NCBI RefSeq assembly: GCF_900176885.1
Contig: NZ_LT839648.1
Coordinates: 4,211,840 to 4,275,839, forward strand
Source of the DNA: Oceanobacillus senegalensis
GTDB lineage: Bacteria > Bacillota > Bacilli > Bacillales > Amphibacillaceae
Direction: 5' to 3'
Length of the DNA stretch: 64,000 nucleotides
The notes under the pieces are model-generated. The model was not told the origin of the DNA, searched no databases, and saw nothing but the letters and a program-made list of their open reading frames with translations. Positions 1 through 9,678 of this stretch are shown here, piece after piece. Position 1 is the stretch's first letter. Every line of letters begins with the position of its first letter. A program made the translations under genes and the position numbers.

Positions 1-1
1 A

Positions 2-43
2 GTCATGAAAGCTGGTTTGGCTAATGAAGTAGTACCAGTATAA
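2..43 (+). CDS. C-terminal end of a truncated upstream gene
   Basis: An open frame enters from the left edge and reads VMKAGLANEVVPV before a TAA at 41-43. A second frame, starting after a TAG at 30-32, continues to a TAA near position 105 with the plausible tail RFQDIELRKEIGETTIVKG. The true gene may therefore be frameshifted near position 40. The product cannot be recognised from so few residues. Confidence 0.35.
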   Translation, partial: VMKAGLANEVVPV

Positions 44-255
44 ACGTTTTCAAGACATAGAGCTTCGAAAAGAAATTGGAGAAACTACCATTGTAAAAGG
101 ATAAACCGTTTGAAATCGAATGGGAAGAACTTGATTTTATGCGGTTTTCTTTTTATGCTTTGCATACAAGTTTTCAATCTATGGGTCTGTCTACTTATAT
201 TATGGATTGTATTCTTCTATTCGTTTACATACAATAAAAGCAGGAGGCAGTTGCA

Positions 256-891
256 ATGGATCCATTTAATTATATGAAGAATGCGATTATTACAGGGGAA
301 TATAAACCAGGTAAACGATTAACGGAAGAGGCACTAGCAAAGGAATTAAACATGAGCCGTACACCAATACGTGAAGCTATTAATCAATTAAAAAATGATG
401 GGCTTGTAACACCACTGAAGAGGGGCGTTGTCGTTCGCGAGTTTACCAAGCATGATGTTCTTCAAATCTATGATTTACGTGCACTACTTGAGGGATATGC
501 GGCTAGTCAAGCTGCATCTTATCGATCTCTAGATGATATAGAAAAAATGATGGTTACCAATCAAAACTATCGAGAAGTAATCCGTGATTTGAATGACGAA
601 AATAGAAGTTCCAAAGTTCCATCTATCGTTCAGGCTAATCAAGCTTTTCATAAATCCATTCTTGAAGCATCAAACAATGATTATATTTCATTTCATTTAT
701 CTAAAGCTGTAGTCATCCCACTTGTCTTTCAGTCATTTTCCTGGTATAGCATTTCCGAAATCAATCGTTCCTTTGAAGTCCATGAAACGATTCTCTCCGC
801 TATCGAACGCCAAGAATCGGAACGCGCTAAAATAGCTATGCAGGAGCATATTTATACAGGACGAGATCACGTATTGAAACATATTGATTGA
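256..891 (+). CDS. GntR family (FadR/FCD subfamily) transcriptional regulator
   Basis: The 211-residue protein has a winged helix-turn-helix at about residues 5-65 (RLTEEALAKELNMSRTPIRE followed by NQLKNDGLV) and an all-helical FCD-type ligand domain at about 75-205. GntR/FCD regulators usually repress catabolic operons for sugar acids or other organic acids. AGGAGG at 242-247 precedes the ATG by 8 nt. The gene lies directly after the truncated gene at the window edge, which could be its target. Its effector cannot be told from the sequence. A REP-like palindrome starts 3 bp after the stop and could act as its terminator. Confidence 0.85.
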   Translation: MDPFNYMKNAIITGEYKPGKRLTEEALAKELNMSRTPIREAINQLKNDGLVTPLKRGVVVREFTKHDVLQIYDLRALLEGYAASQAASYRSLDDIEKMMVTNQNYREVIRDLNDENRSSKVPSIVQANQAFHKSILEASNNDYISFHLSKAVVIPLVFQSFSWYSISEINRSFEVHETILSAIERQESERAKIAMQEHIYTGRDHVLKHID

Positions 892-893
892 GA

Positions 894-922
894 GGGACGC
901 GGGGTCAGGTTCCTCGTCCCGC
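894..922. repeat. REP-like GGGAC palindrome, copy 1
   Basis: An imperfect inverted repeat begins GGGACGCGGGGTCAGGTTCC and ends CTCGTCCC. It starts 3 bp after the GntR stop and is followed by AATTTTTCC, so it can also work as a terminator. The same core (GGGACnnGGnnCCTGACC..GTCCC) occurs, in either orientation, near 1180, 1935 and 17273. It resembles REP-type elements spread by RayT/Y1 transposases. That link is an inference, since no transposase is in the window. Confidence 0.6.
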
Positions 923-1162
923 AATTTTTCCTTCTTAGAGAAAAGCTCTGTGGTGTCGTAGAGCTTATTTTCTTTCATTTAGAACGTGTGCCTTCTTTTT
1001 TTTATTGATTAACCCTTCTTTTCATTAGAATCTATAGAAAAAAAGTTGCTCTATTTTGAAGCGCATGTTGCCGAATAAAAGGAATTCGCAAACGTATCGA
1101 GAACAGGTGAGCCAACGAAAAGAACCAAAGGAGATAAAATCAAGCAATGGCCCCTTTTGCTT

Positions 1163-1204
1163 AAAATAGTTGGAAATGGGAGAAGGAACCTGACCTATGT
1201 CCCC
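1163..1204. repeat. REP-like GGGAC repeat, copy 2, with shared left flank
   Basis: The segment TAAAATAGTTGGAAATGGGA plus the GGAACCTGACC core is repeated almost exactly at 1919-1962. The upstream AAAATCAA...CC(C)TTTT is also shared, so a longer unit of about 65 bp was duplicated around the neighbouring membrane-protein gene. The repeat provides the stop codon of the minus-strand gene ending at 1195. Confidence 0.6.
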
Positions 1205-1677
1205 ATCCCCCGTTCTTTTGTTCCGAATATCGATTTTTCTACTTGATTCTGTATGGCATAAATGATAATCGCGAGTAGGACACTCATGTAGAACCACGAA
1301 CGACTTCTCATTTTTTGGAGTTTAAATATTCCTAGTAACTTTGAGATGTAGAAGAATGGATAGGCGTTTATCCAGTCCAGAGCTATATTAATAAGTACAT
1401 ATCTGGAAAAATTCCCATAGTTGAACTTGAATATCCACATGGTTCCGATAAAATAAGTGCCGAGAAGGTATGATAAATCAACAGGACCTGGGAATAGTGG
1501 ATTTTTATTGATCCACCATTTTCTCTTATTTGCAATGACACTTAACGCACCGAGGAATAAACAGATGAAACTAGAAACAGGCAAAAATCTATAAAAAGTA
1601 CGTTTCCCTAAACGAGGAAGTGTAAGCCACGGTAAGATTAACTGAGCTAAGGAAAAAATTATCTTTATTTTATTCAT
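1195..1677 (-). CDS. Conserved membrane protein, paralogue of the gene at 37886-38362
   Basis: The 160-residue protein has three or four hydrophobic segments. It shares a pattern with the 158-residue protein at 37886: LPWLT-P-L near the N-terminus, RKWW near residue 50, W..KF.Y near 85, and KM....Y....AII.Y..Q near the C-terminus. I do not recognise a named function. The gene is monocistronic between repeats. Its last residues (ERGMGT) and stop codon lie inside the REP-like repeat at 1163-1204, so the original C-terminus may have been replaced. The RBS is weak. Confidence 0.6.
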   Translation of the reverse strand: MNKIKIIFSLAQLILPWLTLPRLGKRTFYRFLPVSSFICLFLGALSVIANKRKWWINKNPLFPGPVDLSYLLGTYFIGTMWIFKFNYGNFSRYVLINIALDWINAYPFFYISKLLGIFKLQKMRSRSWFYMSVLLAIIIYAIQNQVEKSIFGTKERGMGT

Positions 1678-1768
1678 CTACTCACTCCTTCACCATATAC
1701 TAACTGTATTATTAGCTGTTTTTTAAAATTAATGTATGAAGATATTTTAGGGGGACGTGGGGTGGGTT

Positions 1769-1906
1769 TGTCGTGCACCCCAAAAGTTAGAGTGGAAAAA
1801 CTAATTTTTGAGGTGTTCTATTATGTAGATAAAAGTAGTTAAAGAGTATCAAAATGGATATTTAGGAATTAGAGACTTAGCTAAGAAGCATAATATAAAA
1901 TCAATA
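1769..1906 (+). mobile_element. IS3 family (IS150-like) left-end remnant with start of orfA
   Basis: TGTCGTGCACCCCAAAAGTT at 1769 has the form of an IS150-group left terminal repeat. It is followed after about 30 bp by sequence that reads KVVKEYQNGYLGIRDLAKKH, the N-terminal helix-turn-helix of an IS3-family OrfA. The reading frame lacks a normal start (TAG in the expected position) and stops at the junction with the REP-like repeat at 1919. No orfB or right end is present, so this is a dead fragment. Confidence 0.6.
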
Positions 1907-1918
1907 GAGCCTTTAACG

Positions 1919-1962
1919 TAAAATAGTTGGAAATGGGACAAGGAACCTGACCCTATGTCCCG
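1919..1962. repeat. REP-like GGGAC repeat, copy 3
   Basis: This is a near-exact copy of 1163-1204, joined to the IS3 remnant on its left and to the glpP ribosome site on its right. The sequence CTATGTCCCGCTATGTCCCG at its right edge repeats GTCCCGC twice. It extends the glpP reading frame upstream in an artificial way. Confidence 0.6.
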
Positions 1963-1993
1963 CTATGTCCCGCCCGAGGAGGTGATCGGTTTG

Positions 1994-2536
1994 ATGAAGA
2001 TAGAGGGAGTTTTGCCGGCCATTCGTAGTATGAAGGATTTTGAGCGTGTGCTAGAGGTGAAGCAGGATTATGTGGTGTTTTTAGAAACGAGATTGTCGCA
2101 GGTGAAGAGCCTGGTCAAATATGCACATCAGGCAAAGAAGAAGGTCATTATTCATGCGGACTTGGTTCAGGGGTTAAAAGTGGACGAGTATGGGATGGAG
2201 TATTTGATAAATGATGTGAAAGTGGATGGAATCATCTCAACTAGAGCGAATGTGATTGCAACGGCTAAGCGGCATAACATCACTGGAATTCAGCGCTTGT
2301 TTGCGATTGATAGCCATGCATTGGATCATAATTTGAAGGTTTGTAAGAAAGTACAGCCAGATTATATCGAGGTCTTACCCGGTATCATTCCACATGTTAT
2401 CAAGGAAATACGAGAGGAAACAGGGATTCCCATCATCGCAGGTGGTTTAATTCGCACAAAAGAAGATGCGATGAATGTATTAAATGGTGATGCCTCTGCA
2501 ATAACAACTTCCGATAAGCATCTATGGGATTTATAG
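1994..2536 (+). CDS. glpP: Glycerol uptake operon antiterminator regulatory protein GlpP
   Basis: GlpP is an RNA-binding antiterminator. In B. subtilis it responds to glycerol 3-phosphate and prevents termination in the leaders of glpFK and glpD. The protein of about 180 residues is a TIM-barrel-like GlpP domain with the typical segments VLPAIRSMKDFE, QRLFAIDSHAL, KVQPDYIEVLPGI and IPIIAGGLIRTKEDA. GAGGAGGTGAT at 1976-1986 fits a start at ATG 1994 (or TTG 1991). The frame is open back to 1955, but that part is REP-like repeat. The gene is followed by glpF, glpK and glpD, and both matching leaders are present. Confidence 0.93.
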   Translation: MKIEGVLPAIRSMKDFERVLEVKQDYVVFLETRLSQVKSLVKYAHQAKKKVIIHADLVQGLKVDEYGMEYLINDVKVDGIISTRANVIATAKRHNITGIQRLFAIDSHALDHNLKVCKKVQPDYIEVLPGIIPHVIKEIREETGIPIIAGGLIRTKEDAMNVLNGDASAITTSDKHLWDL

Positions 2537-2872
2537 GGACCGAGGGATGGGCACCTTTTCTAAAGAGCTATCGTAGGGTTACCTGGGATAAGACTTTTTT
2601 GAGTGTGTATGGTGTTTTTATTGTTGTGCGCTGTTAAGAGGAAAGGGGATAAGTTGGCCAGGAAAGCTAATATTTGAAAGTACTCAATCAATGAAGCAAA
2701 ACACGGAAAGGAACTTTGCACTAAAATGGCAGAACCATGCAAGAGGCCCTGGCCTTTTTATGAGCGGTTAGGTGATGTTGCAGAAGAACCGTCCTCACCA
2801 TACCCCCCACTGCAACACCGCCTCATCCCTAGGCCTCCCTCATTACTTTTTGTCGAATCTGCAAAAAAATGA
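2537..2872. other. Intergenic stretch between glpP and the glpF promoter
   Basis: No convincing gene lies here. TTTTTGTCGAATC at about 2847-2859 contains a 7-bp Spo0A-box match (TGTCGAA), but a 7-mer is expected by chance, so it is only noted. The rest shows no clear structure. Confidence 0.4.
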
Positions 2873-2902
2873 TTGACAGCGTTTGCAGTTGTGCGATACG
2901 AT
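2873..2902 (+). promoter_or_regulatory. SigA-type promoter of glpFK with overlapping CcpA (cre-like) site
   Basis: TTGACA at 2873-2878 and TACGAT at 2897-2902 are spaced 18 bp. The -35 box overlaps TGACAGCGTTTGCA (2874-2887), which is close to the Bacillus cre consensus TGNAARCGNWWWCA with two mismatches. B. subtilis glpFK is under CcpA catabolite repression, so this fits. Transcription would begin near 2909, just ahead of the leader hairpin. Confidence 0.6.
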
Positions 2903-2938
2903 GTACGTACAAGTTAAAAAAGTGACGGAGAATGGGAG

Positions 2939-3005
2939 AACCACACGAATACGTACTAGCCGAGGCATAGGTTAGTATCGTTATTGGTGTGGTTTTCTTT
3001 TTTCC
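2939..3005 (+). terminator. GlpP-controlled leader terminator/antiterminator of glpFK
   Basis: AACCACAC (2939-2946) pairs with GTGTGGTT (2987-2994) and is followed by a T-rich run TTTTCTTTTTTCC. Inside it a second helix pairs TACTA (2954-2958) with TAGTA (2973-2977). This is the architecture of the B. subtilis glp leaders, where GlpP with glycerol 3-phosphate permits read-through. A similar structure sits before glpD at 5527-5596. Confidence 0.85.
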
Positions 3006-3084
3006 ATCTAATAATAAAGCGGCCTACTAGAATCATAATATTTACAATAGTCTAATAACTATATACAAAGGGGAGTGTTTGGGG

Positions 3085-3897
3085 ATGTCAGCATTTGTAG
3101 GGGAAATCATTGGTACGATGATTCTAATTGTTTTAGGTGGAGGTGTTGTTGGCGCTTCTGTTCTTAAAAGTACCAAAGCGGAAGGAACCGGTTGGGTGCT
3201 GATTACCATCGGTTGGGGTCTTGGTGTAACGATGGGTGCTTATGCGGTGGGGGGAATTTCCGGTGCGCATATGAATCCGGCTGTCACTTTAGGCTTTGCG
3301 GTTGCTGGTGAGTTTCCATGGAGTCAGGTTCCTAGTTATATCATCGCACAATTGATTGGTGCCTTTATTGGTGCGATTCTTGTATTTTTTCAATACCTAC
3401 CACATTGGGGGAAAACAGCTGACCCAGCAACAAAATTAGCGGTATTTGCAACTGATCCGGCAATACGCAGCACACCTTCCAATCTAGTCAGTGAAATCAT
3501 CGGTACCTTTATATTAGTATTTGGAATCATGTTTATTGGAGTAAATGAATTCACAGAAGGGTTAAATCCATTTATTGTCGGGTTGTTAATTGTTGCGATT
3601 GGGATGTCACTTGGTGCCACCACGGGTTATGCGATCAATCCAGCTCGTGACCTGGGTCCTAGAATAGCACACGCGGTTTTACCGGTTCCAGGTAAAGGTG
3701 GTTCAGACTGGCGCTATGCTTGGGTTCCAGTTGTGGGCCCTATCATCGGTGGCGTATACGGTGCTCTATTTTATAAAGCGTTTTTTGAAGGAAAGTTTTC
3801 AATTGCTTTTTGGACAGTAAGTATTATCATAGCATGTGTGTTTTTAACAGCGGCGAAAACAGAGATTAGAAAAGCGAATACTACACAGTCCGTGTAA
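3085..3897 (+). CDS. glpF: Glycerol uptake facilitator GlpF (aquaglyceroporin)
   Basis: This is an inner-membrane channel for facilitated glycerol entry. The protein of about 270 residues has the two MIP family signatures, HMNPAVTLG in the first half and NPARDLGPR in the second. The Arg after the second NPA, with Asp next to it, is typical of glycerol-conducting members. AAGGGGAG at 3068-3075 favours ATG 3085 over TTG 3079. It is the first gene of a two-gene operon with glpK (20 nt gap), behind a GlpP-dependent leader. Confidence 0.95.
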   Translation: MSAFVGEIIGTMILIVLGGGVVGASVLKSTKAEGTGWVLITIGWGLGVTMGAYAVGGISGAHMNPAVTLGFAVAGEFPWSQVPSYIIAQLIGAFIGAILVFFQYLPHWGKTADPATKLAVFATDPAIRSTPSNLVSEIIGTFILVFGIMFIGVNEFTEGLNPFIVGLLIVAIGMSLGATTGYAINPARDLGPRIAHAVLPVPGKGGSDWRYAWVPVVGPIIGGVYGALFYKAFFEGKFSIAFWTVSIIIACVFLTAAKTEIRKANTTQSV

Positions 3898-3914
3898 AGA
3901 ATATGGGGGAATGA

Positions 3915-5408
<1,494 letters not shown>

Positions 5409-5429
5409 TTTTTGCTGTGAAGGCTGCTC

Positions 5430-5454
5430 AAGGGGTGGGGCACTATATCCCCTT
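5430..5454 (+). terminator. Possible weak stem-loop after glpK
   Basis: AAGGGG (5430-5435) can pair with CCCCTT (5449-5454), ending 46 nt past the glpK stop. It has no T-run behind it, so it may be a processing or pausing site rather than an intrinsic terminator. Confidence 0.3.
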
Positions 5455-5464
5455 TGGTCTACTA

Positions 5465-5493
5465 TTGACCCACTTGATGAGAAGTGCTATACT
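5465..5493 (+). promoter_or_regulatory. SigA promoter of glpD
   Basis: TTGACC (5465-5470) and TATACT (5488-5493) are separated by 17 bp, close to the ideal SigA pattern. The start would fall near 5500, about 27 nt before the leader hairpin. Confidence 0.7.
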
Positions 5494-5526
5494 ACAATTA
5501 AGTTAATACGTTGGATGGAGATATCG

Positions 5527-5596
5527 AGAGACCACATATCACTCTATTGGTATAAGTATATATCAATAGGGGAGGTTTGTGGTCTCTTTTTGTTTT
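5527..5596 (+). terminator. GlpP-controlled leader terminator/antiterminator of glpD
   Basis: AGAGACCACA (5527-5536) pairs perfectly with TGTGGTCTCT (5578-5587), followed by TTTTGTTTTTC. An inner helix pairs CTATTG (5544-5549) with CAATAG (5564-5569). The layout copies the glpFK leader, including the shared ACCACA/TGTGGT stem core, so both should respond to GlpP. Confidence 0.88.
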
Positions 5597-5674
5597 TCGA
5601 AGGAGAATGAGGAGAGAATAAGAAAAACATCGTTACGACATATATTTTTAGAAGAAAAGAAGGGAACGATGGTA

Positions 5675-7336
5675 ATGAAATTTTCAAATACAAACCGAAC
5701 GGAAATCAAGCAACAAATGAGGGAACAGGAGCTGGATATGCTTGTCATAGGTGGTGGTATCACGGGTGCCGGGATTGCTCTTGATGCGATTACGCGTGGG
5801 ATGAAGGTTGCTGTAGTGGATATGCAGGATTTTGCAGCTGGTACGTCTAGTCGTTCTACTAAATTAGTCCATGGTGGGTTGCGTTATTTAAAACAATTGG
5901 AAGTGAAAGTGGTAGCTGAGGTTGGGAAGGAACGTGCGATTGTCTATGAAAATGGTCCACATGTTACCACACCAGAATGGATGCTGTTACCTTTTTATAA
6001 AGGTGGGACATTTGGCCCGTTCACGACCAACATCGGTTTAATGATGTACGATTTCTTAGCTGGCGTGAAGAAAGGTGAACGCAGAAAAATGTTTAAAGCC
6101 GATGTAGCCTTAAACCGTGAACCATTATTGAAAAAAGAAGGGATGAAAGGGGCCGGTTACTATGTGGAATATAAAACCGATGATGCTCGGTTAACCCTTG
6201 AAGTGATGAAAAAAGCGGTAGAAAAAGGCGCATTAGCCCTAAACTATATGAAGGTGACCGACCTTGTTTATGAAAATGGCAAAGTGGTTGGCGTGAAAAC
6301 GGAAGATCTAACGGATGGCTCGGTAGAAAACTTCCATGCGAAGAAAATTGTAAGTGCTGCTGGTCCGTGGGTGGATACGTTACGTGACATCGATGGTTCG
6401 AAAAAAGGAAAAAGATTGCAGCTTACGAAAGGGATTCACCTTGTATTCGATGGGGAACGGTTCCCATTGAAGCAGGCGGTTTACTTCGATACTCCGGACG
6501 GTCGTATGGTATTTGCTATTCCGCGTGAAGGGAAAACTTACGTAGGAACAACGGATACCGTTTATACAGGCGATATTGCCCATCCGCAAATGACGGTAGA
6601 AGATAGGGATTATGTGATAAAAGCCATTAATTATATGTTCCCAAGTGTGAAAATTACCGCGGATGATGTGGAGTCAAGCTGGGCAGGATTACGACCATTA
6701 ATTTATGAAGAAGGAAAATCCGCTTCTGAAATTTCCCGTAAAGATGAGATTTTCGTATCGGATACTGGCTTCATTTCCATTGCTGGTGGGAAATTAACAG
6801 GATACCGTAAAATGGCAGAAAGTATTGTGGACTTAGTTGCCACACAGCTCAAGGAAGAGGAAGGTAGAAACTTCCCAGGAACCCTTACGATTAATATTCC
6901 GATTTCTGGAGGAGATGTAGGTGGATCAGAAGGCTTCCAGAAACTTTTAATAGATAAAACCAAAGAAGGGAAAGCAATCGGATTACCAGAAGCACAAGCA
7001 AGAGATCTCGTACAACGTTATGGTTCAAATATTGATACGGTTTATAACATGTACAAAGAAAATATAGAAGTTGCAGAAGCGGAAAACATCGACCCAGTCG
7101 TATTGGCGATGTTACGCTATTCGATAGATCATGAGCTTGCATACAAGCCGGTGGACTTCTTCATCCGCCGTACTGGTGCCTTATTCTTCCACATCCATTG
7201 GGTCCATGAACACAAAGAACCTGTCATTGCCTACATGGCGAAAGTATTCGAATGGACAGAAGAACAAACCAAAGCATACACAAAAGAATTAGATCAACTA
7301 TTGTATGAAGCAGTCACCCCAATTGCTGGAGAGTAA
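5675..7336 (+). CDS. glpD: Aerobic glycerol-3-phosphate dehydrogenase GlpD
   Basis: GlpD is a membrane-associated FAD enzyme that oxidises glycerol 3-phosphate to dihydroxyacetone phosphate and feeds electrons to menaquinone. The protein of 553 residues (B. subtilis GlpD has 555) has the dinucleotide motif VIGGGITGAGIALDA near residue 23, then SSRSTKLVHGGLRYL and AGPWVD, and a C-terminal DAO_C domain. The open frame extends to 5579, but that part is leader hairpin. AGAAGGGA before ATG 5675 supports this start; ATG 5669 is the alternative. Confidence 0.95.
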   Translation: MKFSNTNRTEIKQQMREQELDMLVIGGGITGAGIALDAITRGMKVAVVDMQDFAAGTSSRSTKLVHGGLRYLKQLEVKVVAEVGKERAIVYENGPHVTTPEWMLLPFYKGGTFGPFTTNIGLMMYDFLAGVKKGERRKMFKADVALNREPLLKKEGMKGAGYYVEYKTDDARLTLEVMKKAVEKGALALNYMKVTDLVYENGKVVGVKTEDLTDGSVENFHAKKIVSAAGPWVDTLRDIDGSKKGKRLQLTKGIHLVFDGERFPLKQAVYFDTPDGRMVFAIPREGKTYVGTTDTVYTGDIAHPQMTVEDRDYVIKAINYMFPSVKITADDVESSWAGLRPLIYEEGKSASEISRKDEIFVSDTGFISIAGGKLTGYRKMAESIVDLVATQLKEEEGRNFPGTLTINIPISGGDVGGSEGFQKLLIDKTKEGKAIGLPEAQARDLVQRYGSNIDTVYNMYKENIEVAEAENIDPVVLAMLRYSIDHELAYKPVDFFIRRTGALFFHIHWVHEHKEPVIAYMAKVFEWTEEQTKAYTKELDQLLYEAVTPIAGE

Positions 7337-7395
7337 ATCACAGAGGGGGAAGGGTTCGTGCTGCAAATAGTTCGTACACAAAGGTTATTCCAAAT

Positions 7396-7413
7396 AGATC
7401 AAACGTTTGTTTA
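7396..7413 (+). repeat. AGATCAAACGTTTGTTT(T/A) motif, copy 1
   Basis: AGATCAAACGTTTGTTTA contains the perfect 10-bp palindrome CAAACGTTTG with fixed, asymmetric flanks. Five more copies on the same strand lie at 43328, 43934, 46764, 48149 and 53577, all intergenic. The function is unknown. Confidence 0.6.
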
Positions 7414-7550
7414 ATGAATTTGGGATGGAGAGCCAGCGCTTGTGTTTTTTTAGAAGTGGATGGATAGAAGGATTTTAGCCTTTCATATCGAATACAAGAT
7501 AGGATGGAACCATATCTTTAAGTGTATAGAGTGATCTAGTTTGTAAGCCT

Positions 7551-7608
7551 CATTTATCGTAGGTTAAGGGGCAGTAACCCCCACACTGATTGACGATTCA
7601 CTTTAGGC
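7551..7608 (+). repeat. Hairpin plus GATTCACTT repeat, copy a
   Basis: ATTTATCGTAGGTTAAGGGG is followed by CAGTAACCCCC and then ACTGATTGACGATTCACTTT. GGTTAAGGGG and CCCCC can form the hairpin. Related units occur at 27636, 29888-30172, 37430, 44749, 46797 and 58674. A conserved hairpin followed by a fixed tail is reminiscent of non-coding ends of IS200/IS605 (IS1341-type) elements; this is an inference. Confidence 0.5.
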
Positions 7609-7641
7609 AAACATAATGAATAGGGAAAAGGGGATTGAAAA

Positions 7642-8151
7642 ATGGATGTAAAATACCCAATTGGGAAACTACAAGTTCCTGAAAAAGTAACATTAGAACA
7701 TGTTCAAGAATGGCTAAAGGAAATAGAAACGTACACGACTCGATTAAGAGAAACAGTTGATTCATTAGGGGAAGAGGAATTAAGTAAAACGTATCGCGAA
7801 GGTAGCATGAATGTTCGTCAACTTGTTCATCACATTGCAGATTCACAGTTGAACATGTATCAACGTTTGAAGCTGGCTTTAACAGATGACCACCCAACCG
7901 TACCCGCTTTTGATCAAGATAAGTGGGCCATTCAACCTGATACAGAGCTTCCTGTAGAAAGTTCCATTAAAATGTTAGAAGGGATAAATGAGCGCATCGT
8001 ATCTTTAGGTCATCATTTAACAGAGGAACAATTAGACCGTGCCTTTATCCATGAGAATAACGGAAAAATAACTGTTGCAACAAAAGTGGCTAAGTTAGCC
8101 TGGCATGAAGAGCATCACTTAGCCCATATCAAAAATGCATTATCAATTTAA
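7642..8151 (+). CDS. DinB-superfamily protein, YfiT/BstA-type putative bacillithiol transferase
   Basis: The 169-residue four-helix protein matches the B. subtilis YfiT/BstA family in length and in its N-terminal YPIG, central RQLVHHIADSQLN and C-terminal WHEEHHLAHI motifs. The His in HHIAD and the two in HEEHHLAHI would bind Zn or Ni. Characterised members are bacillithiol S-transferases or metal hydrolases. RBS AAAAGGGGATT precedes the start. It is monocistronic and shares a bidirectional terminator with the convergent transporter gene. Confidence 0.85.
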   Translation: MDVKYPIGKLQVPEKVTLEHVQEWLKEIETYTTRLRETVDSLGEEELSKTYREGSMNVRQLVHHIADSQLNMYQRLKLALTDDHPTVPAFDQDKWAIQPDTELPVESSIKMLEGINERIVSLGHHLTEEQLDRAFIHENNGKITVATKVAKLAWHEEHHLAHIKNALSI

Positions 8152-8156
8152 TGCGA

Positions 8157-8187
8157 AAATGGCTTATCGAACCTCGATAAGCCATTT
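8157..8187. terminator. Bidirectional intrinsic terminator
   Basis: AAATGGCTTATCGA (8157-8170) and TCGATAAGCCATTT (8174-8187) form a perfect 14-bp stem with a 3-nt loop, with A and T runs at its two ends. It lies between the convergent bstA-like gene and the MFS gene and should serve both. Confidence 0.88.
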
Positions 8188-8199
8188 CTGTTAAACAGT

Positions 8200-9678
8200 T
8201 TATTTATCCTCTTCCGTATCCTCAATTTTTTCCTGTATCTTTTGTTCTTCTTCTCTCCACCATAGCTCTTGATCTGTTTCTTTTATAACTTCTTTGACTT
8301 CATGCTCATCCGTCACTGCAGGTGGGGAACCCCTAAGTGGTTTGCCGGATGTATTTTTCAGAAATAAAGAAACCACCACAATACCTATGAGCGAAGCTAC
8401 TATTAGATAGTACGCCGGTATTAACTCGCTGGCCGTAACGCTGATTAAGTAGGAAATCAGTAAAGGAGTCGTTCCTCCAAATACAGACGCGGAAATATTG
8501 TAGGCAATAGCCAATCCTCCATACCTGACTTCCGTAAAAAATAGGGATGGTAATTGGGAAGTCATCGTACCTTTTATAGACGACAAAAGCGTTCCTAAAA
8601 TCAACAATCCAAAGAATACAAGCCAATTATTCCCACTTCCGATTAATAAAAACGATGGAACCGCCAACAAAATAATACTTATCAAACTCACTTGAATGAT
8701 TCGTTTATTCCCGACTCTGTCACCCAAATAACCTATAGTTAATACAATCGGTATCATGATAAACATTACAATCAAAATTAACAGGAGTCCTTTTGTCTCT
8801 CCATATCCTAAAACCGCTGTTAAGTGGGAAGGCATGTAGGTTAGGACGGTATAATCGATTACATTATAGAAGAAAACTAAAATTAAACACATTAATAGTG
8901 AACGTCGATGAAACTGAAACAATTCTTTCATAGAGACATGCGGTCTTTTTTCCATCTCTTTCGTTTTCTCTTCCATCGCTGCGAAGGCAGGGGATTCCTC
9001 TAGGTGGCTTCGGAGATACAGTCCTATGATTCCAATTGGGCCGGCAATTAGAAATGGAACTCTCCATCCCCAATCATACATCGTTTCTGATCCCAAAATA
9101 TAGGTAAGTAACGTAACTAGTCCTGCCCCAAAAATATAACCGACTAATGTTCCTACTTCCAACCCACTTGCCATAAAACCACGTTTTTTATCCGGGGTAG
9201 ATTCTGCAATAAAGGTCATTGCACCAGCATATTCACCCCCCGTAGAAAACCCCTGTACCAACCTAGCAATAAGCAATAGAATTGGTGCAGTGATTCCAAT
9301 AGAGGCATAACTTGGGATTAATCCGATACTGAACGTTGCAACAGCCATCATAATCAATGTGATAGCTAAAATCTTTTTTCGTCCCAATCGGTCACCCAAC
9401 ATTCCAAAGAACATCCCGCCAATTGGCCGAACAAGAAAGGCAACGGCAAACGTACCAAAACTAAAAACCAATTGAGCAGAATCACTGACACCAGAATAAA
9501 ACACATGCCCTATGATCACAACTAAATAAGAATAAATTCCAAAATCAAACCATTCCATGGCATTACCCAATGCGGTGGTCACCACAGATTTTTTTGCTAA
9601 ATCAGTGTCAATGACTGTTACATCGTCCTCACGAAGCTTGCGTTTTTTACGTTTTCTTTTATCTTTTTTCTGAGCCAC
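8200..9678 (-). CDS. MFS metabolite:H+ symporter, ProP-like
   Basis: The 492-residue protein is a 12-helix major facilitator of the metabolite:H+ symporter type. Its markers are GNAMEWFDFGIYSYLVVIIG at the first helix, GDRLGRKKIL in loop 2-3, and GLEVGTLVGY. E. coli ProP carries proline and glycine betaine with protons; other members carry citrate, alpha-ketoglutarate or shikimate, so the substrate is open. The N-terminus is very Lys/Arg-rich (KKDKRKRKKRKLRED). The C-terminus is a charged, probably coiled-coil tail of about 45 residues, as in osmosensing ProP. The start is GTG with AGGAGG 8 nt upstream. Confidence 0.82.
   Translation of the reverse strand: MAQKKDKRKRKKRKLREDDVTVIDTDLAKKSVVTTALGNAMEWFDFGIYSYLVVIIGHVFYSGVSDSAQLVFSFGTFAVAFLVRPIGGMFFGMLGDRLGRKKILAITLIMMAVATFSIGLIPSYASIGITAPILLLIARLVQGFSTGGEYAGAMTFIAESTPDKKRGFMASGLEVGTLVGYIFGAGLVTLLTYILGSETMYDWGWRVPFLIAGPIGIIGLYLRSHLEESPAFAAMEEKTKEMEKRPHVSMKELFQFHRRSLLMCLILVFFYNVIDYTVLTYMPSHLTAVLGYGETKGLLLILIVMFIMIPIVLTIGYLGDRVGNKRIIQVSLISIILLAVPSFLLIGSGNNWLVFFGLLILGTLLSSIKGTMTSQLPSLFFTEVRYGGLAIAYNISASVFGGTTPLLISYLISVTASELIPAYYLIVASLIGIVVVSLFLKNTSGKPLRGSPPAVTDEHEVKEVIKETDQELWWREEEQKIQEKIEDTEEDK

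Noticed and set aside
1955..1993. N-terminal extension of GlpP (MSRYVPPEEVIGL)
   Set aside because: These codons are REP-like repeat DNA. The RBS lies inside them and points to the start at 1991/1994.
2847..2859. Spo0A box upstream of glpF
   Set aside because: Only the 7-bp core TGTCGAA is matched, which is expected by chance at this scale.
5579..5674. N-terminal extension of GlpD
   Set aside because: The extension is translated leader terminator DNA; the RBS and known GlpD length favour 5675.
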